A stretch of DNA of 41,829 bases from Pseudonocardia sp. (GTDB lineage Bacteria > Actinomycetota > Actinomycetes > Mycobacteriales > Pseudonocardiaceae), in the NCBI GenBank assembly GCA_029263115.1, contig JAJCYC010000082.1:1-41829 (forward strand), given 5' to 3'. How positions within the stretch are numbered: position 1 is the stretch's first letter; each line of letters opens with the position of its first letter. The notes under the pieces are model-generated. The model was given only the letters and a program-made list of their open reading frames with translations. It made no database searches and had not been told where the DNA came from. A program made the position numbers and the translations under genes. Positions 19,590 through 27,726 of this stretch are shown one piece after another.

Positions 19590-20039
19590 ATGTCCACGCC
19601 GCGGCGCACCCGCCTGGAGGCGGTGACCGAGCAGTCCTCGGTCACCCCGCTGGAGTTGTTCTTCGACCTGGTGTTCGTGTTTGCGCTGACGCAGGTGACC
19701 GCGCTGATGGCGGACGACGTGACGGCGTCCGGGCTGATCCGCGGCGTGCTGGTGCATACCGCGTACACGTTCCTGCACCTGCCGCTGATCGTCGGGGTGA
19801 TCCTGGTCGCGCTCGGGCTGAAGAAGGTGCTCGGCTACGTCGCCGGCGACGACGGACACACCCTCACCGATCCGATCTACGGGTTGCCGCTCGCCGCGCT
19901 CTACGGCGGGGCGGCGCTGTACCTGCTCGGCCTGGTGGCGTTCAAGTACCGCACCCTGGGCCGGCTCAGCTTCGAGACCCACGCGTTCGCCGAGCGGCGC
20001 GACCTGGCCCGGCACGCCGACCCGCACGGGCACGCCTGA
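19590..20039 (+). CDS. Miniature LtrA-like membrane protein with core deleted
   Basis: LtrA (low temperature requirement A) proteins are usually about 380-400 residues with many membrane helices. This 149-residue frame keeps the N-terminal signature (TPLELFFDLVFVFALTQVTA). It then jumps, in frame, at about residue 55 to the late segment YTFLHLPLIVGVILVALGLK. It ends with RDLARHADPHGHA, which resembles the far C-terminus, so a second in-frame loss after KYRTLGRLS is likely. About 230-250 residues are missing overall. Reading frame and third-position GC bias are intact, so it may still be expressed. Function is unknown even for full-length members. Confidence 0.65.
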   Translation: MSTPRRTRLEAVTEQSSVTPLELFFDLVFVFALTQVTALMADDVTASGLIRGVLVHTAYTFLHLPLIVGVILVALGLKKVLGYVAGDDGHTLTDPIYGLPLAALYGGAALYLLGLVAFKYRTLGRLSFETHAFAERRDLARHADPHGHA

Positions 20040-20058
20040 TCACCACGACCCGCGACGG

Positions 20059-21726
20059 TCAGGCGGTGCCGACCTCGGGGACCGGGGGGCCGAGCAGGTC
20101 GTCGGCGTCCATGATCCGGTAGGCGTAGCCCTGCTCGGCCAGGAACCGCTGGCGGTGCGCGGCGTATTCGGTGTCCAGGGTGTCGCGGCTGACCACCGAG
20201 TAGAAGTGGGCCTGCCGGTGGTCGCCCTTGGGTCGCAGCAGACGCCCCAGTCGCTGGGCCTCCTCCTGCCGGGAGCCGAAGGTGCCGCTGACCTGCACCG
20301 CGACCGAGGCCTCCGGTAGGTCGATGGAGAAGTTGGCCACCTTGGAGACCACGAGCCGGGGGATCTCCCCGGTGCGGAACGCCTGGTACAGCGCCTCACG
20401 CTCCTTGTTGCTGGTGGAGCCCTCGATCACCGGGCAGTCCAGCTCGGCGGCCAGCTCGTGCAGCTGCTCCAGGTAGGCCCCGATCACCAGCGCGGGTTCA
20501 CCGGGGTGGCGGTCCAGGATGGCCTTGACCACCGGGGCCTTGGTGCGCGCGGTGGCGCAGAGCTTGTACCGCTCGTCCGCCTCGGCGGTGGCGTAGGCCA
20601 TCCGTTCGGCGTCGGTCAGGGTGACCCGCACCTCGACGCAGTCGGCCGGGGCGATCCAGCCCTGCTGCTCGATGTCGCGCCACGGCGCGTCGTAGCGCTT
20701 CGGGCCGATCAGCGAGAACACGTCGCCCTCCCGGCCGTCCTCGCGGACCAGGGTGGCGGTCAGCCCGAGCCGGCGACGGGACTGCAGGTCGGCGGTCATC
20801 CGGAACACCGGCGCGGGCAGCAGGTGCACCTCGTCGTAGATGATCAGACCCCAGTCCCGGGAGTCGAACAGCTCCAGGTGCCGGTACTCGCCCTTGGACT
20901 TGCGGGTCATCACCTGATAGGTGGCGATGGTGACCGGGCGGATCTCCTTGCGCTCGCCGGAGTACTCGCCGATCTCGTCCTCGGTCAATGACGTTCTCGC
21001 TACCAGTTCTCTCTTCCATTGCCGGCCGGCCACGGTGTTGGTGACCAGGATCAGCGTGGTCGCCTGCGCCTCGGCCATCGCGGCCGCCCCGACCAGCGTC
21101 TTGCCCGACCCGCAGGGCAGCACCACCACGCCGGAGCCGCCGGCCCAGAACCCGGTGACCGCGTCGCGCTGGTAGTCGCGCAGGTTCCAGCCGTCCTCGG
21201 CCAGGGAGATCGGGTGCGCCTCGCCGTCCACGTAGCCGGCCAGGTCCTCGGCCGGCCAGCCCACCTTCAGCAACGCCTGCTTCAGCGTGCCGCGCGCCGA
21301 GGGGTGCACCACCACGGTGTCGTCGTCGATCCGGGCGCCGAGTAGCGGGGCGATCTTCTTCTGCCGGAGGATCTCCTCCAGCACCGCGCGGTCCAGCGAG
21401 ACCAGGACCAGGCCGTGCACCGGGGACTTGGTCAGCTGCAGCCGCCCGTAGCGGCCCATCGTGTCCACCACGTCGACCAGCAGCGGCTGCGGCACCGCGT
21501 ACCGGGAGAACCGGACCAGCGCGTCGACCACCTGCTCGGCGTCGTGCCCGGCGGCGCGGGCGTTCCACAGCGCCAGCGGGGTGACCCGGTAGGTGTGTAC
21601 GTGCTCGGGCGCGCGCTCCAGCTCGGCGAACGGTGCGATCGCGGCGCGGGCCTCGGGGGCGCCCGGGTGGTCGACCTCGAGCAGCAGGGTCTTGTCGGAT
21701 TGCACGATCAACGGGCCGTCGGACAC
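20059..21726 (-). CDS. DNA repair helicase XPB, bacterial (ERCC3-like)
   Basis: A 555-residue superfamily 2 DNA helicase with 3'-5' polarity in characterised relatives. An N-terminal domain beginning SDGPLIVQSDKTLLLEVDH is followed by the helicase core: Q-motif region LRDYQRDAV, Walker A LPCGSGKTLVGAA, motif II IYDEVHLLPA (DEVH box) and motif III GLTATLVREDG. In the second RecA domain, motif V/VI appear as VSGTFGSRQEEAQRLGRLLR. The RED-like residues REDG after motif III are characteristic of XPB. I chose the GTG at 21726, eight bases after AAGGAG, over an upstream ATG at 21765 that lacks a ribosome binding site. In M. tuberculosis it is adjacent to the WYL-type partner; here the conservon intervenes. 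Confidence 0.95.
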   Translation of the reverse strand: MSDGPLIVQSDKTLLLEVDHPGAPEARAAIAPFAELERAPEHVHTYRVTPLALWNARAAGHDAEQVVDALVRFSRYAVPQPLLVDVVDTMGRYGRLQLTKSPVHGLVLVSLDRAVLEEILRQKKIAPLLGARIDDDTVVVHPSARGTLKQALLKVGWPAEDLAGYVDGEAHPISLAEDGWNLRDYQRDAVTGFWAGGSGVVVLPCGSGKTLVGAAAMAEAQATTLILVTNTVAGRQWKRELVARTSLTEDEIGEYSGERKEIRPVTIATYQVMTRKSKGEYRHLELFDSRDWGLIIYDEVHLLPAPVFRMTADLQSRRRLGLTATLVREDGREGDVFSLIGPKRYDAPWRDIEQQGWIAPADCVEVRVTLTDAERMAYATAEADERYKLCATARTKAPVVKAILDRHPGEPALVIGAYLEQLHELAAELDCPVIEGSTSNKEREALYQAFRTGEIPRLVVSKVANFSIDLPEASVAVQVSGTFGSRQEEAQRLGRLLRPKGDHRQAHFYSVVSRDTLDTEYAAHRQRFLAEQGYAYRIMDADDLLGPPVPEVGTA

Positions 21727-22247
21727 TCCGGGGGCTCCTTCCGGCGGACTTCCGTACTCGGACATCGGTACCGGGCCCATCGTCCCCGCCAGGCGCACAC
21801 GGGTGCCCGGCGGCTCCACTATCGGGATGCGGTGGACCCTCGGCAAGGAAGGCGGGCCATACTGAAAGCGGCGGTCTTCACCAACGCTATACTCCCCGCC
21901 TGCACCAGGACGTACGACGGCTAGCTGGATTTTAGCCGGTCTCCGGCCCGTGGACCTGTAATTCGGGCGCGTGTCGAAGACGTACCACCCACGCCGTTGG
22001 GCACCCACCGGCGGCACCCGAGCCGTAGGACACCGACCGACTTTGGACATCGCAGCGGCGCTGCGTCGCGGATCTCCCCCCGGAGAGGCCAACCCCGAGG
22101 CCACCATTCGGTCGATCGGCGATGCGCCCATCGGGGTGTTCCCGGTTCCCCAAAGATCCACCCTGCGGCAGGCTGTGCCGATGACCAGCCCGCCGAAGAC
22201 CAGCTCGGCGTCCCTGACCGACACCCCGACGAGCAGGAGGCGCTGAC
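21727..22247. other. Interval between XPB and conservon, divergent promoters
   Basis: These 521 bp separate the divergent XPB and sensor genes. An AT-enriched patch runs 21880-21965 and includes TATACT at 21888-21893 on the forward strand without a good -35, and a small dyad CGGCTA/TAGCCG around 21910-21935. An open frame from a GTG at 21971 to 22246 (91 codons) has clearly weaker third-position GC bias than its neighbours and is not supported as a gene. Confidence 0.5.
21856..21884 (-). promoter_or_regulatory. Candidate promoter for XPB
   Basis: On the reverse strand TTGGTG (21879-21884) and TATGGC (21856-21861) are spaced by 17 bp, about 130 bp upstream of the chosen XPB start. Confidence 0.35.
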
Positions 22248-25200
22248 GTGATCAGCACCGACCCCGGGTCGGACCGCTTCGTCCGGCTGCAGCCCAGGAA
22301 CTGGAGCCTGCCGGTCAAGCTGGCCGCCGTGCTCGCCGTGCCGATCATCCTCGCGCTGACGCTCGGTGTGCTGCGGGTCGCGGACGAGATCAACGATGCC
22401 ACCGACCTGGGCGCCCGCGACCGCTACATCGTCCTGCAGGACCGGGTGTCCACTCTGATCGGCCAGTTGCAGCGCGAGCGTGACCAGGCGGCGGTCTTCG
22501 TCGCAGGCAACCGCATCGGCGACCGTTCGGTGCTCAAGAGCGTGTTCGGCGCGGTGGACGGCGGGCTGGCCGAGGCCGAGGCCGCGATCGGCAACCCGGC
22601 CTCCCTCGGCGGCGGCCCAGAGACGGCCTACCGGCGGGTCAAGGACAACCTGCCCCGGCTGGCCACCCTGCGCGACCAGGTCTCCGCGTTCGGCGTCGAC
22701 GCGCCGGGCGTGGTCGCCCGCTACACCGGGCTGATCGAGCCGCTGCTGGTGTTCGAGGCGTCGCTGGACCGCCAGCTGAACACTCCGGCGCTGGCCGGCC
22801 TGGCCGCCGGCCTGACCGCGATGAACTCCGCGCGGGAGCAGATCTCGCTGCAGCACGCGGTGATCTCGGTGGCGATCGGGCGCGGGGTGATGTTCCCGAC
22901 CGACGCGGACACGGTGCGGGCCACCGACGCCCGGCTGGGCACCGCGGTCGACCAGTTCCGTGCCGGGTTGGACGCCGGCCAGCAGCAGCGGCTCGCGGGC
23001 TGGGCGACCAGCCCCGCCGACGCGCAGCGCAAGCAGCTCAAGCAGCAGGCGCTCAGCCGGATCGGCGCCCCGGGCCAGCTGGGGATCAGCCAGGTCGACT
23101 GGGACGGCTCCTACGAGGCGGTGCTCGACGAGCTGCGCACGGCGGAGTCCGGGCTGCGCGAAGAGCTCACCGCGACCAGCAAGGCGCAGCAGGAGCAGGC
23201 GCGCAACGCCGCCGGGATCAACTCGGTGATCCTGCTGCTGGGCATGTTGGCCGCCGCCTCGGTCGTGTACCTGATCGGGCGTTCGCTGCTCAAGCCGCTG
23301 CGAGTGCTGCGCAAGACCGCCCTGGACGTGGCCGACCGACGCCTGCCCGAGGCCGTGCAGAGCATGCGCGAGGGCAGGGTGCCCGACATCGCCGTGGAGC
23401 CGGTTCCGGTGACCACCCGCGAGGAGATCGGTCAGGTGGCCCGGGCGTTCGACGCCGTGCACGGGCAGGCCGTCCGGCTCGCCGCCGAGCAGGCGACCCT
23501 GCAGACAAACATCAGCAGCATGTTCGTCAACCTGTCCCGGCGCAGCCAGGGCCTGGTGGAGCGGCAGCTGCAGCTGATCGAGCAGCTGGAACGCAACGAG
23601 CAGGACTCCGAGCAGCTGGCCAACCTGTTCCAGCTCGACCACCTGGCCACCCGCATGCGGCGCAACAGCGAGAACCTGCTGGTGCTCGCGGGCAGCGACC
23701 TGGCCAAGCGGAACAACCAGACCGTGCCGGTGGTCGACGTGCTGCGCGCGGCGGTCTCGGAGATCGAGCAGTACCAGCGGGTGGTCGTGCAGACGCCACC
23801 GGACGTACAGATCATGGGCCGGGCGGCGAGCGACCTGGTGCACCTGGTCGCCGAGCTCCTGGACAACGCCACCAGTTTCTCCGCGCCCGAGACCCAGGTG
23901 GTGGTGAGTTCCACCCGCACCCCGGACGGCTCGGTGCTGGTGGAGATCGCCGACCAGGGCGTCGGGATGCCCGGCGAGGAACTGATCAGCGCCAACAACC
24001 GGCTCTCCGGCCCGTCCGAGGTGAACGTCTCGGCGTCGCGGCGGATGGGCCTGTTCGTGGTCGGCCGGCTGGCCTCCCGGCACGGCATCGGTGTCCGGCT
24101 GGCCAGTTCCGACCCGGGACGGGGCGCCAGCTCGGGGGTCACCGCCTCGGTCAACGTGCCCAACTACCTGGTGTCCGGGGCGTTGTCCGGCACTGAGGCC
24201 CTGGACGCGGTGCGGGCCTCCCGGCCGGAGCTGACGGGTCGTCCGGGGAGCGATCGGACCGCCGCGTTCAGCTCCTTCTCCCCGGCCACCAACCGGGTCA
24301 ACGGCAGCTCCAGCCCGATACCGGCCAACGGCTCGCCGCGCCCGGCCCGGCCTGATGCCGTCGAGCCTCCGGCGAACGGCCAGTTGCCCACCCGCCGTCC
24401 CGGGGCCGCGGTGGCCGCCAGCGGTGGGCTGCCCGCCGCCGCGGCGCCGGCCGGACCGGTCACAGGACCGGCTGTCGCCGGTCCCGCCGCTGTCGACAGC
24501 GGGTCCGTGGCGCCCGGGGTGGCCGCCGCCGGAACGGCTGCCGCGGCGGCCGCGGCTGGGACCGCCGCTACCGCCGCCGAGTCCGCCGAGGGGGGGCCGT
24601 CGCTGCCCCGCCGGGCGGCCGGCGCGGCGCTGGCCGCCGGACCGCTGGCCCGCGCCGACTCCCCGTCAGCGCCGCCCCGGCAGAGTCAACCGCCGACGCG
24701 CCGGACACCGGCCGTGGAGGGATCGGGCGGCAACCGCGTTCCCCCGGGCGCCGCCCGGCCGGGCAGTCTGCGGTCGCCGGACGGGCTGCGCTCACTGCGA
24801 ACCCCCGCCGGTCCCCGGCAGACCCCGCCGCCCCGTACCGCCGAGCCGCCCCGTACCGCCGAGCCGCCCCGTACCGCCGAGCCGCCCCGCTCCGGTGAGC
24901 CGCCGGTCGGCGGGTCGCCCCGTACCGCCGAGCCGCCCCGTACCGCCGAGCCGCCCCGCTCCGGTGAGCCGCCGGTCGGCGGGTCGCCGCGTACCGGCGA
25001 GCCGTCCCGCCCGGGCGACGCCCAGCCCGCACCGGAGCGCTCCGGGCAGGGCGGGCCGCTCCCGACCCGTCCCCGGGACGGCGGCCGACCGATGCGCCGG
25101 TCGGAACTGCACGCACTGGAGAAGCAGCGCCAGGCCGAACAGCCCGGATCACCGGAGTCGCCCGGTCGCCCCGCGCCCGCTGACCGGCGCTCGTCGGACC

Positions 25201-25943
25201 CCTCGTTCGGGTTGCCCCGCCGTCCGGACCGGGATGCCGGCCGCCCGGACGGAGCGCCGCCGCTGCCCAACCGCGCCGAGGGCTCCGGTCCGGTGGAGCG
25301 TTCGCAGCCGGTGGAGCGTTCGCAGCCGGTGGAGCGTTCGCAGCCGGTCGCTCGCTCCCAGCCGTTAGAGCGCTCCCAGCCGCTGGAGCGCTCGCGGCCG
25401 GAGCCGCCCAGCCGGCCGGTCGACTTCGGGTCCGGAGACGACACACCGCAGGCGGAGCGGCTCGGCTCCCGGCCGACCGAGCGCTCGTCGCCGGTGCCGC
25501 CGGCCCGGACCGAGGCCGAAGCCGGCAGCGAGTCGCCGATCTTCGAGGCGATGGCCTCCGCCTGGTTCCGCGAGCAGTGGGACGCCCCGGTCGCCGGGGA
25601 GGAGGCCCGGCTGGTGCCGGCCCCCGAGGTCCCTGCCCCACCGCTGCCGCCGGCCGGCGACGGCGACGGGTGGGACGCCGTCGAGCCGATGCTGACGCCG
25701 TTCGCCGACTCGTCCCCGTCCGAGCTCACCTCGGCCGGTCTGCCCCGGCGGCAGCGTGGATCGCAGCTGATCCCCGGCGGGTCGGTGGCCGCGAGCCCGG
25801 ATTCCCACCCGGCGGCCGTGTCGGTGCCGACGCGCAGCGCCGAGCAGGTGCGCGGCCGGCTGGCCAGCTACCAACAAGGCGTCAGGCAGGGCCGGCAGAA
25901 CCGGCACCGGGCGAGCGTGGACACCACCGAGGCCGACAGCTGA
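22248..25943 (+). CDS. Conservon sensor ATPase CvnA-like, with long repeat tail
   Basis: A 1231-residue membrane protein. TM1 is at about residues 21-45, then an extracytoplasmic nitrate/nitrite-sensing (NIT)-like helical domain to about 320, and TM2 at about 323-345. A HAMP-like and coiled-coil segment follows ([20 protein letters not shown]). A GHKL ATPase domain has N-box [16 protein letters not shown] (about 535) and G1 box [10 protein letters not shown] (about 569). No clear phospho-accepting His is seen, as in other CvnA proteins. From about 640 to 1231 it is disordered Pro/Ala/Ser/Arg-rich sequence with two hexapeptide repeat blocks and a short conserved-looking stretch [14 protein letters not shown] near 1100. 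The GTG at 22248 follows AGGAGG. It leads the four-gene operon and presumably signals to the GTPase. Confidence 0.92.
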   Translation: MISTDPGSDRFVRLQPRNWSLPVKLAAVLAVPIILALTLGVLRVADEINDATDLGARDRYIVLQDRVSTLIGQLQRERDQAAVFVAGNRIGDRSVLKSVFGAVDGGLAEAEAAIGNPASLGGGPETAYRRVKDNLPRLATLRDQVSAFGVDAPGVVARYTGLIEPLLVFEASLDRQLNTPALAGLAAGLTAMNSAREQISLQHAVISVAIGRGVMFPTDADTVRATDARLGTAVDQFRAGLDAGQQQRLAGWATSPADAQRKQLKQQALSRIGAPGQLGISQVDWDGSYEAVLDELRTAESGLREELTATSKAQQEQARNAAGINSVILLLGMLAAASVVYLIGRSLLKPLRVLRKTALDVADRRLPEAVQSMREGRVPDIAVEPVPVTTREEIGQVARAFDAVHGQAVRLAAEQATLQTNISSMFVNLSRRSQGLVERQLQLIEQLERNEQDSEQLANLFQLDHLATRMRRNSENLLVLAGSDLAKRNNQTVPVVDVLRAAVSEIEQYQRVVVQTPPDVQIMGRAASDLVHLVAELLDNATSFSAPETQVVVSSTRTPDGSVLVEIADQGVGMPGEELISANNRLSGPSEVNVSASRRMGLFVVGRLASRHGIGVRLASSDPGRGASSGVTASVNVPNYLVSGALSGTEALDAVRASRPELTGRPGSDRTAAFSSFSPATNRVNGSSSPIPANGSPRPARPDAVEPPANGQLPTRRPGAAVAASGGLPAAAAPAGPVTGPAVAGPAAVDSGSVAPGVAAAGTAAAAAAAGTAATAAESAEGGPSLPRRAAGAALAAGPLARADSPSAPPRQSQPPTRRTPAVEGSGGNRVPPGAARPGSLRSPDGLRSLRTPAGPRQTPPPRTAEPPRTAEPPRTAEPPRSGEPPVGGSPRTAEPPRTAEPPRSGEPPVGGSPRTGEPSRPGDAQPAPERSGQGGPLPTRPRDGGRPMRRSELHALEKQRQAEQPGSPESPGRPAPADRRSSDPSFGLPRRPDRDAGRPDGAPPLPNRAEGSGPVERSQPVERSQPVERSQPVARSQPLERSQPLERSRPEPPSRPVDFGSGDDTPQAERLGSRPTERSSPVPPARTEAEAGSESPIFEAMASAWFREQWDAPVAGEEARLVPAPEVPAPPLPPAGDGDGWDAVEPMLTPFADSSPSELTSAGLPRRQRGSQLIPGGSVAASPDSHPAAVSVPTRSAEQVRGRLASYQQGVRQGRQNRHRASVDTTEADS
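24831..25010 (+). repeat. 18-bp tandem repeats encoding PRTAEP in the sensor tail
   Basis: The unit CCCCGTACCGCCGAGCCG recurs as three copies, a spacer encoding [11 protein letters not shown], two copies, the spacer again and a variant copy. Both small-unit and larger-block duplication are visible. Confidence 0.9.
25293..25400 (+). repeat. 18-bp tandem repeats encoding VERSQP in the sensor tail
   Basis: Six 18-bp units are in register. The first three are identical (GTGGAGCGTTCGCAGCCG); the next three are diverged, encoding [12 protein letters not shown] and LERSRP. Confidence 0.92.
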
Positions 25944-25977
25944 TGCCGTCCTCGACCGTTGTGATGGAGGAGATGTC

Positions 25978-26400
25978 GTGAGTGGTTCGGACAATCAACC
26001 GGGCCGCTTCGGGTGGTTGGTCAACAACTTCGCCGAGCGGGTGCCCGGGGTGGCACACGCGGTGGTCGTCTCCACCGACGGTCTGCTGCTCACCGCGTCA
26101 GCGCGGCTGCCCCGTGACCGGGCCGACCAGCTCGCGGCGGTCTCGTCCGGTCTGATCAGCCTGACCCAGGGTGCGGCCCGGTGTTTCGAGGCCGGCGGCG
26201 TGGTGCAGACCGTGGTCGAGATGGAGCGGGGCATCGTCCTGCTCATGTCAATCAGCGACGGTTCGTGCCTGGCCGTGCTGGCCTCGCCGACCTGCGACAT
26301 CGGCCTGATCGGCTACGAGATGACGCTGCTGGTCGACCGGGTCGGTCAGCTGCTCACCCCGGAGCTGCGCGCCGAGCTGCAGGGGTCGCTGGGCCGCTGA
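25978..26400 (+). CDS. Roadblock/LC7 domain protein, CvnB-like
   Basis: A 140-residue roadblock/LC7 protein, a dimerising scaffold fold that in conservons acts with the small GTPase, as MglB-type proteins do with MglA. The central domain reads [20 protein letters not shown], then [18 protein letters not shown] and [20 protein letters not shown]. The GTG start at 25978 is preceded by GGAGGA. It lies 34 bp after the sensor gene and 46 bp before the DUF742 gene in one operon. Confidence 0.93.
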   Translation: MSGSDNQPGRFGWLVNNFAERVPGVAHAVVVSTDGLLLTASARLPRDRADQLAAVSSGLISLTQGAARCFEAGGVVQTVVEMERGIVLLMSISDGSCLAVLASPTCDIGLIGYEMTLLVDRVGQLLTPELRAELQGSLGR

Positions 26401-26446
26401 TGCTGCCGGTTACGCCGTGGAGGCCGAGACAAGGGGGTGAGCGTCG

Positions 26447-27037
26447 ATGACAACCGGTCCGGACGACGAGCCGCCCCCTGGCCGTGCCGAGCCGACGTTC
26501 GCGGACGTGATGAACGGCTTCAGCTTCGACAGCGGACGCAAGCCCAAGCGCAGGCTCTGGGGCCGTCGGCGTGACGACGACGCGGCACCGGGTGCCGCCG
26601 TCACCCCCCAGCCGTCCGAGGTCACCGACCCGGGACGCTCCCTGACCCGGCACGGGGTGGCGGAGGAGATCGACGACGATCCGGCACCGGACGGGCTCGG
26701 CTCCACGTCGGTCCGCCCGTACGCCTGGACCCGCGGCCGGACCAGGTCGGGCTACGCGCTGGAGATCGAGACGTTGGTGTCCACCAGCTCGCGCGGGCGT
26801 GAGCAGGTGGCGCTGTTGCAGGTAGAGCACCGGGCCGTCGCGGAAATCTGCGAGCAGGCACGCTCGGTCGCCGAGGTCGCCGCGCTGCTGCGGGTGCCGC
26901 TCGGCGTGGCAAAAGTTCTGGTGGGGGACATGGCGGGGCTCGGCCTAGTCGCGGTACATCAGTCGGTCAGCGCCAATGGGGACGTACCTGACCTCTCGTT
27001 GATGGAAAGGGTACTCAGTGGACTCCGCCGGCTATAG
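26447..27037 (+). CDS. DUF742 protein, CvnC-like
   Basis: A 196-residue protein. The C-terminal 110 residues form the DUF742 domain: the family hallmark SVRPYAWTRGRT at about residue 87, then YALEIETLVSTS and a winged-helix-like part, RSVAEVAALLRVPLGVAKVLVGDMAGLGLV. The N-terminal 85 residues are charged and probably disordered (KPKRRLWGRRRDDD). In conservons this protein joins the sensor, roadblock and GTPase at the membrane. The ATG at 26447 follows AAGGGGG. The end overlaps the GTPase gene by 20 bp. Confidence 0.92.
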   Translation: MTTGPDDEPPPGRAEPTFADVMNGFSFDSGRKPKRRLWGRRRDDDAAPGAAVTPQPSEVTDPGRSLTRHGVAEEIDDDPAPDGLGSTSVRPYAWTRGRTRSGYALEIETLVSTSSRGREQVALLQVEHRAVAEICEQARSVAEVAALLRVPLGVAKVLVGDMAGLGLVAVHQSVSANGDVPDLSLMERVLSGLRRL

Positions 27038-27626
27038 GTCGTCGCCCTCGGCGCCAACGGTCGCCACCTCCGCAACCACGTCGGCGAAGATCGTCGTCGC
27101 GGGCGGGTTCGGCGTCGGCAAGACGACATTCGTGGGATCGGTCTCCGAGATCGTTCCGCTCACCACCGAGGCGGTGATGACCGAGGCCAGCGCCGGCGTC
27201 GACGACCTCGGCTCCACGCCGAACAAGCGGACCACCACGGTAGCGATGGACTTCGGTCGGGTCTCGCTGGACTCCGACCTGATCCTCTACCTGTTCGGCA
27301 CGCCGGGTCAGCACCGGTTCTGGTTCATGTGGGACGACCTGGTGCGCGGCGCGATCGGCGCGGTGGTGCTCGTCGACACCCGCCGACTGGCCGACTCGTT
27401 CGCCGCCGTGGATTTCTTCGAGGACCGCGGCCTGCCCTACGTGGTCGGGCTCAACTGCTTCGACGGAATGCTCGCGCACCGGATCGAGGACGTCCGGGAG
27501 GCGATGGCGATCGACCCGTCGATACCGATGGTGCAGTGCGACGCCCGCAACCGCGAGTCGACCAAGCAGACCCTGATCGGGCTGGTCGAGCACGCCATGC
27601 AGTTCTGGATGGCGCGGTCCGGGTAA
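27018..27626 (+). CDS. Small Ras-like GTPase, CvnD-like
   Basis: A 202-residue ATP/GTP-binding protein, last gene of the conservon. The P-loop is GGFGVGKTTFVGSVSE (about residue 29). Switch II reads LFGTPGQHRFWFMWDDLVRG, where the DxxGQ Asp of Ras-like GTPases is replaced in the sequence GTPGQ, as usual for this family. The base-recognition loop is GLNCFDG in place of NKxD, and CDARNRES is the G5-like motif. The GTG start at 27018 overlaps DUF742 by 20 bp. It is expected to cycle on the membrane complex and relay the sensor signal. Confidence 0.93.
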   Translation: MDSAGYRSSPSAPTVATSATTSAKIVVAGGFGVGKTTFVGSVSEIVPLTTEAVMTEASAGVDDLGSTPNKRTTTVAMDFGRVSLDSDLILYLFGTPGQHRFWFMWDDLVRGAIGAVVLVDTRRLADSFAAVDFFEDRGLPYVVGLNCFDGMLAHRIEDVREAMAIDPSIPMVQCDARNRESTKQTLIGLVEHAMQFWMARSG

Positions 27627-27726
27627 GCCCGGTACCCGCCGGCGCTGGCCAGCCGCACCTGCTGGACGAACCCGCCGGCCCGGGCCGACCGGCCGTCGCT
27701 GCCCAGGGTCCGCCCGGCCACCAGGG

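Noticed and set aside
19369..19626. Forward frame beginning MIICTSVRMCATRSRLVYSS with an upstream GGAG
   Set aside because: Codon usage is not biased toward G/C at third positions, it runs through the 48-bp repeat, and it overlaps the LtrA start out of frame.
21971..22246. 91-codon forward frame ending just before the conservon sensor
   Set aside because: Third-position GC is clearly lower than in neighbours, no ribosome binding site, no family; more likely leader DNA.
24831..25400. Regular repeats considered as a CRISPR array
   Set aside because: Units are 18 bp, contiguous and in frame inside a coding region, with no unique spacers or cas genes.
27627..27726. Coding-like reverse-strand sequence downstream of the WYL protein stop
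   Set aside because: It is in a different frame from the WYL gene, has no start of its own and no recognisable similarity; probably compositional.
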